DNA of 8,400 nt from Arenicella sp. (GTDB taxonomy: Bacteria > Pseudomonadota > Gammaproteobacteria > Arenicellales > Arenicellaceae). The stretch is from positions 1 to 8,400 of the forward strand of contig JAHHOC010000063.1 of NCBI GenBank assembly GCA_018677115.1, given 5' to 3'. The notes beneath the pieces are model-generated. The model was given only the letters and a program-made list of their open reading frames with translations, was not told the DNA's origin and searched no databases. Positions within the stretch are counted from its first letter, which is position 1; every line of letters begins with the position of its first letter. This document shows, in pieces, positions 5,595 through 8,400 of the stretch. The translations under genes and the position numbers were made by a program.

Positions 5595-6119
5595 ATGGAT
5601 AGGTACATTGCGCTGTTCAGGGGTATCAATGTAGGAGGTAAGAACATTGTCCCCATGAAAGAATTAGCGTCGCTCATGAATGACTGTGGATATGAAAATA
5701 CCCAGACCTATATCCAGAGCGGCAATGTGGTATTCAACAGCAATAAAAGGCCCAGCACGGAAATCAGAGAACTGGTAGAGGAAAAGTTCGGGTTCAAGCC
5801 AGAAGTCTTGATCGTGAGCCGTAAAGAATTGCATCAGGCTATCGCGAACAACCCCTATGACGTGGTCGATGGCAAACAATGCCACTTTTATTTTTGCATG
5901 AGTACTCCCAAATCGGCTAACACTGTAAAGCTCAATCAACTTAAGGCGGCTTCTGAAGAATATGCTATCGAGGGAAAAGTTTTTTACCTCTATGCACCCG
6001 ATGGCATCGGCAGGTCAAAGTTGGCTGCCGGCGTGGAAGGATGTCTGGGTGTCTCTGCAACGGCGCGCAACCTGAATACGGTGAATAAATTATCGGAAAT
6101 GGTGGAAAATGCCGAGTGA
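5595..6119 (+). CDS. DUF1697 domain-containing protein
   Basis: This complete 174-residue DUF1697 protein carries the family hallmarks. ALFRGINVGGKNIVPMKEL (6-24) is the conserved first strand and Gly-rich loop. CGYENTQTYIQSGNVVFNSN (31-50) is the second conserved block. FGFKPEVLIVSRKELHQAIA (65-84) matches the strand-helix unit that precedes the conserved NPY (86-88). The C-terminal part has GIGRSKLAAGVE and TARNLNTVNKLSEM. The biochemical role of the family is unknown. Ribosome binding site GAGGA (5584-5588) is six bases before the ATG. The upstream remnant ends nine bases away. Family membership is essentially certain; function is open. Confidence 0.94.
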   Translation: MDRYIALFRGINVGGKNIVPMKELASLMNDCGYENTQTYIQSGNVVFNSNKRPSTEIRELVEEKFGFKPEVLIVSRKELHQAIANNPYDVVDGKQCHFYFCMSTPKSANTVKLNQLKAASEEYAIEGKVFYLYAPDGIGRSKLAAGVEGCLGVSATARNLNTVNKLSEMVENAE

Positions 6120-6191
6120 ACCAATGCCTTCAGCCTTGGCCTGTGGTCAAGCCGGTTGACGCGAGCCATCAGGCAAACTATTGATGCGATT

Positions 6192-6638
6192 GTGATAGCG
6201 AGAATCTGCACAACATTACCGCAACCACCAGACCAGGTCTGGCTAACGCTGCTGCAGCGGGATGCATTCCTTTATATCACCCGTGGCATGCTCGCATTCA
6301 GGGGCGCGGAACAATGGCCAGAGCTTTTTTATGAGGGCCAGGTGGTCGAAACCCGGTTGCTGGTATTCAACTTTATCCCAGCCTGGAAACATCGCTTGAA
6401 TGTAGTCCGTATCGATCATGACAAAAGGGAGTTGGCGTCGCAGGAAGCAGGCGGGCTGATCACACGCTGGAATCACCGCAAATGGGTTGAAAAGGGGTCG
6501 GGACAGGGGAGCCTTTACACAGATGAAATCGACATCGATGCCGGATGGCTGACTTTCTTTGTGTGGTTATATGCGCATATTTTTTACCGCTACCGGCAGC
6601 GGCGTATGCGAAAGTATTTACAAATAAACAGCGCTTAA
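6192..6638 (+). CDS. SRPBCC-like (START/PYR fold) small protein, hypothetical
   Basis: This protein of about 148 residues has the texture of SRPBCC ligand-binding proteins. An N-terminal strand is followed by LPQPPDQVWLTLLQRDAFLY, corresponding to the family's alpha-1 after the (I/L)xAPxxxVW turn. The middle runs ELFYEGQVVETRLLVFNFIP and RLNVVRIDHDKRELASQEAG, and the protein ends in an amphipathic C-terminal helix, WLTFFVWLYAHIFYRYRQRR. SRPBCC proteins bind hydrophobic ligands in a deep pocket; no ligand can be named here. GTG 6192 is preferred because the fold begins at once with its first strand. TTG 6156 in the same frame would add twelve residues (MTRAIRQTIDAI). Neither has a Shine-Dalgarno sequence. 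The very aromatic and basic C-terminus could touch the membrane. Confidence 0.72.
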   Translation: MIARICTTLPQPPDQVWLTLLQRDAFLYITRGMLAFRGAEQWPELFYEGQVVETRLLVFNFIPAWKHRLNVVRIDHDKRELASQEAGGLITRWNHRKWVEKGSGQGSLYTDEIDIDAGWLTFFVWLYAHIFYRYRQRRMRKYLQINSA

Positions 6639-6657
6639 AACACCTGAATTCAACAAT

Positions 6658-6978
6658 ATGTATAGCCTTGAGGATATAAAAAAGAGGTCCGAATCAGCTG
6701 ATGAACTGGTTGTGACCTATATCGATGCGATGGAACTGCTGAATCTCTATGCGCAGGATTCCACGCAAGTGCTTGGCTGGGAGGCTTGGATTCAATATCC
6801 TGACGGTTCACTCAGCCGCTTGCTAAAAAACTGGGGGACTGTTGATCTTTCGTCTATGCCAAAATCATCGGCCATCGCGTTGGCTAAGAGTATGATTATG
6901 CAAGCGTACACAGAATGGCAAGAAAAGCCGGAGGTGGAGAATGCACTATTGTTGTTCAGCATTGCTGTTAACACCTAA
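6658..6978 (+). CDS. Small hypothetical protein
   Basis: This 106-residue soluble, acidic protein was not assigned to a family with confidence. The predicted layout is an N-terminal helix with SLEDIKKRSESADELVVTYI (3-22), a helix ending near YAQDSTQ, a compact strand-turn-strand VLGWEAWIQYPDGSLSR (38-54), then GTVDLSSM (60-67) and a long C-terminal helix AIALAKSMIMQAYTEWQE. The WIQYPDG hairpin suggests a beta-sheet core of the kind seen in small immunity-like proteins, which is only a fold impression. ATG 6658 lies 19 bases after the SRPBCC gene with no clear ribosome binding site. The stop codon sits within ACCTAAC, which fits the integron R'' core consensus RYYYAAC. Coding nature is supported by clean frame length, position and orientation. 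Confidence 0.68.
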   Translation: MYSLEDIKKRSESADELVVTYIDAMELLNLYAQDSTQVLGWEAWIQYPDGSLSRLLKNWGTVDLSSMPKSSAIALAKSMIMQAYTEWQEKPEVENALLLFSIAVNT

Positions 6979-7053
6979 CACAGTGGTCAGAAGTGTGCCG
7001 GCAGCCAGTGGCATTCACCTGGCTGTGCATTTCGCAGTTCCAATAACTTAGTA
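6973..7053 (+). other. Possible degenerate attC-like site
   Basis: ACCTAAC (6973-6979) matches the integron R'' consensus RYYYAAC and supplies the stop codon of the upstream gene, as attC sites often do. The centre carries an imperfect hairpin: CAGCCAGTG (7002-7010) pairs with CACCTGGCTG (7016-7025) with one unpaired C at 7018, a bulge like the extrahelical bases of attC. The right-hand box is poor: CTTAGTA (7047-7053) keeps only TTAG of the expected GTTAGGT. The next start codon is eight bases further on. Size (81 bp) is within the known attC range. The site may be decayed or coincidental. Confidence 0.38.
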
Positions 7054-7061
7054 TCGAGCTG

Positions 7062-7442
7062 ATGACGGAATACAATTTACTGATAGCGGCTTTGTTGATG
7101 TTCATAGTAGGGGTCATACATTCGGTCCTTGGCGAAGTTTTGATTTTTCGCCATTTGCGCCAGAACAGCATTATGCCAACCTTAAGCGCGCCTCCGCTAA
7201 CCCAACGGCATGTAAGAATACACTGGGCAAGCTGGCATATCGTTACGCTGTTTGGTTTCGCGCTGGGTGCTTTACTTTTATGGCTGTCGTATCCGGTAGC
7301 AGGTTTCGAACTGGAACTGTTCATCAAACACGTCGTAATCGTGGCAATGCTGCTAAGTTCAATTTTGGTGTTGTACAGCACCCGAGGCCGACACCCGGGC
7401 TGGCTGGCTTTGGCAGCCGTAGCATTGCTTATATGGCTTTAG
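7062..7442 (+). CDS. Four-span membrane protein, His-containing, hypothetical
   Basis: This 126-residue integral membrane protein has hydrophobic segments at about 5-26, 58-78, 87-105 and 113-126. The first span ends in VGVIHSVLGE (17-25), a conserved HS-x-LGE motif found in small uncharacterised membrane proteins. The second begins after QRHVRIHWASWHI (48-60), which has three histidines spaced at the membrane edge. Another His (90) opens the third span. These could bind a metal or heme, although nothing proves it. A second frame open through the 3' half (7280-7591) is an overlapping shadow. The start at ATG 7062 has only a weak GAG upstream. It ends WLALAAVALLIWL, with no polar tail. Confidence 0.8.
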   Translation: MTEYNLLIAALLMFIVGVIHSVLGEVLIFRHLRQNSIMPTLSAPPLTQRHVRIHWASWHIVTLFGFALGALLLWLSYPVAGFELELFIKHVVIVAMLLSSILVLYSTRGRHPGWLALAAVALLIWL

Positions 7443-7468
7443 TCTTCAATCTGCCTGGTGACCGCCAC

Positions 7469-7591
7469 ATGAAACCTGCGAGCGCACTGACAACAATAAA
7501 GGTGTGTCATACCCCAGTTTGGGCATTTAACGCAGGCTTGGTCGGTGGTGCCGTGTACGCGGCTTACCGATGGTGGTATAGCCCTTCCTGA
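7469..7591 (+). CDS. Possible 40-residue small protein, doubtful
   Basis: In the 158-base spacer before the last methyltransferase gene, an ATG at 7469 opens 40 codons. A hydrophobic stretch VWAFNAGLVGGAVYAAYRWW (17-36) is followed by YSPS. It could be a single-span mini membrane protein or a remnant. Arguments against it: there is no Shine-Dalgarno sequence, its frame also runs through the previous gene as a shadow, and the region contains a 29-bp imperfect palindrome (7542-7570). Kept at low confidence. Confidence 0.2.
   Translation: MKPASALTTIKVCHTPVWAFNAGLVGGAVYAAYRWWYSPS
7542..7570. repeat. 29-bp imperfect palindrome, possible core of an attC-like site
   Basis: TCGGT (7542-7546) pairs with ACCGA (7566-7570). 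Inside, GCCGTG (7550-7555) pairs with CGCGGC (7558-7563) with one wobble pair. Symmetrically outside it, TCATACC (7507-7513) is 28 bases to the left and GTTATGA (7598-7604) 27 bases to the right. These are complementary at six of seven positions, and the right box begins GTTATG as in Vibrio-type attC sites and contains the next gene's ATG. TCATACC does not fit RYYYAAC, so the assignment is tentative. Confidence 0.3.
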
Positions 7592-7600
7592 GCGCTTGTT

Positions 7601-8278
7601 ATGAACTCAACAACCGTTCTTAAGCGTTTGCTTTTAAAAGGAAAAAACCTGATTTCGAAGAAAATCACCTTCGCTGACCTGCAAGCCGCGGAGGCCATTT
7701 ATTTATACGCCGGAGACGTGCCGCAGAATGGTTTGTATAAGAAATTTGTCGGCTTATCGCTATCCCAGTCAAACGCTCAACATATCCGGCACGATGTTAC
7801 GCAGAAACTGCCGCTGGAAGACTCCTGCGTAGACATTTACCAGTCAGAAGACGTGTTCGAACATATCGAGCCGCAAAATCTGCCCTCCATCTTGGCGGAA
7901 ATATACCGGGTGTTGAAACCAGGGGGGATTTTCCGGCTGGCCTTGCCGGATTACCGCTGTAATATTTTGCATGCCAGGACAGTCAAAAACGAACAGGGCG
8001 AACTGCTGTTTGATCCCGGTGGCGGTGGAGAATTTATCGATGGCAAGGTCATCAACGGCGGGCACGTTTGGTTCCCTTGCTACGAGACGGTCAGGGAAAT
8101 CCTGCGACAGTCACCGTTTACAGATATCCGCTTTTATCATTATTATGATGAAGCGGGGAACGGTGTCACCGAGCCAATTGATTATTCCATTGGCCATGTG
8201 ATGAGGACACCGGATCACGATAAACGGGTTCAGGATCCCTACAGGCCGATGTCGCTGGTCGTGGACTGCGTTAAGTAG
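7601..8278 (+). CDS. SAM-dependent methyltransferase-like protein (Methyltransf_11 type) lacking a canonical motif I
   Basis: This 225-residue protein shows the second half of a class I methyltransferase clearly. LPLEDSCVDIYQSEDVFEHI (70-89) is the strand-4 region with the DVFEHI signature. EIYRVLKPGGIFRLALPDYR (100-119) is the motif before and in strand 5. A conserved-looking C-terminal region follows with GGGGEFIDGKVINGGHVWFP and YHYYDEAGNG. The N-terminal half lacks the expected D-x-G-x-G-x-G SAM loop; only YLYAGDVPQNGLYKKFVGLS (34-53) occupies that place. The protein may bind SAM unusually or may act without methyl transfer. ATG 7601 follows the GTT of a possible integron box with no strong ribosome binding site (TGAG at 7589-7592). 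Length is ordinary and there is no sign of frameshift. Confidence 0.82.
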   Translation: MNSTTVLKRLLLKGKNLISKKITFADLQAAEAIYLYAGDVPQNGLYKKFVGLSLSQSNAQHIRHDVTQKLPLEDSCVDIYQSEDVFEHIEPQNLPSILAEIYRVLKPGGIFRLALPDYRCNILHARTVKNEQGELLFDPGGGGEFIDGKVINGGHVWFPCYETVREILRQSPFTDIRFYHYYDEAGNGVTEPIDYSIGHVMRTPDHDKRVQDPYRPMSLVVDCVK

Positions 8279-8301
8279 CAATCACGTCATAAGGAACTCT
8301 A

Positions 8302-8355
8302 ATGGAGGGTGGCAGCGGCGATGAGCTGCGCGGCAAGCATACGAGGCACACATGA
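8302..8355 (+). CDS. Possible 17-codon leader peptide overlapping the next start
   Basis: A good ribosome binding site AAGGA (8291-8295) lies six bases before ATG 8302. The frame gives MEGGSGDELRGKHTRHT, and its TGA overlaps the ATG at 8352 in the arrangement ATGA, a typical translational-coupling junction. It could be a coupling leader, the remnant of a longer gene, or chance. Peptide composition gives no function. Confidence 0.25.
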   Translation: MEGGSGDELRGKHTRHT

Positions 8356-8400
8356 AGATCAGGCACTTTCTCTACAATTCATTCCTGATAGAAAGCGGTA
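8352..8400 (+). CDS. Probable MBL-fold metallo-hydrolase, N-terminal start only
   Basis: Sixteen codons are visible before the window ends: MKIRHFLYNSFLIESG. This matches the first strand and turn of a metallo-beta-lactamase-fold family in which MKI-x-H-x-x-YN-x-x-x-IE-x-G is followed by a strand ending in a DPG. The zinc-binding H-x-H-x-D-H motif would lie outside the window. The start is supported by GAGG (8343-8346) five bases upstream and by coupling to the short upstream frame. With so little sequence, both family and reality of the gene remain provisional. Confidence 0.5.
   Translation, partial: MKIRHFLYNSFLIESG

Noticed and set aside
5276..5677. Minus-strand open frame of 133 codons
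   Set aside because: It spans parts of two plus-strand genes and the remnant between them, with no domain resemblance.
6968..7381. Minus-strand open frame of 137 codons
   Set aside because: It is opposite the His-containing membrane protein and the palindromic spacer; composition is Ser/Thr/Cys-rich shadow and no motif is seen.
7280..7591. Plus-strand open frame of 103 codons overlapping the 7062 membrane protein
   Set aside because: The overlapped part is Arg/Gly-rich with no family likeness, while the alternative frame encodes a clear membrane protein; only its last 40 codons are kept, at low confidence.
1..8400. CRISPR array, tRNA or rRNA gene, insertion sequence
   Set aside because: No regularly spaced repeats, no cloverleaf or conserved rRNA stretch, and no transposase frame or paired terminal repeats were seen on either strand.

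Overview
The window looks like a stretch of accessory DNA from a Gram-negative bacterium, most likely a proteobacterium and plausibly a gammaproteobacterium. The evidence is moderate GC, ATG/GTG/TTG starts with occasional good Shine-Dalgarno sequences, and protein families common in that group. No rRNA, tRNA, CRISPR array, transposase, integrase or phage gene is visible. All fifteen supported protein genes are short and lie on the plus strand. Nothing convincing is coded on the minus strand. No gene-free stretch exceeds about 165 bases.

Layout. 1-439: 3' part of an aspartate/glutamate racemase-family gene. 529-828: two-span membrane protein. 992-1741: class I SAM methyltransferase. 1772-2014: small membrane protein. 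2020-2535: DUF1643 protein. 2624-3457: a second SAM methyltransferase with a hydrophobic N-terminus. 3610-3990: DUF1428 protein. 4020-4595: GNAT acetyltransferase. 4646-5194 and 5199-5477: an unrecognised soluble protein followed 4 nt later by a three-span membrane protein. 5478-5585: a coding-looking C-terminal tail without a head. 5595-6119: DUF1697 protein. 6192-6638: SRPBCC-like protein. 6658-6978: small hypothetical. 7062-7442: four-span His-rich membrane protein. 7601-8278: a third SAM methyltransferase-like protein lacking the usual glycine-rich motif. 8352 to the end: the start of a probable MBL-fold hydrolase.

The genes do not make up one recognisable pathway. They are functionally unrelated single-domain proteins, all in one orientation, mostly separated by 50-165 bp spacers rich in imperfect palindromes. 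That organisation, and the families themselves (GNAT, DUF1643, DUF1428, DUF1697, small methyltransferases, small membrane proteins), resemble the gene-cassette array of a chromosomal integron or the decayed remains of one. I could not find a clean series of attC recombination sites. Three spacers (after 439, after 6978, before 7601) carry attC-like palindromes, and the other spacers do not. The cassette reading is therefore an inference from layout and gene content.

Two gene pairs are spaced tightly enough to be co-translated: 1772-2014 with 2020-2535, and 4646-5194 with 5199-5477. The rest may depend on read-through from an upstream promoter. No strong promoter or strong intrinsic terminator was seen.
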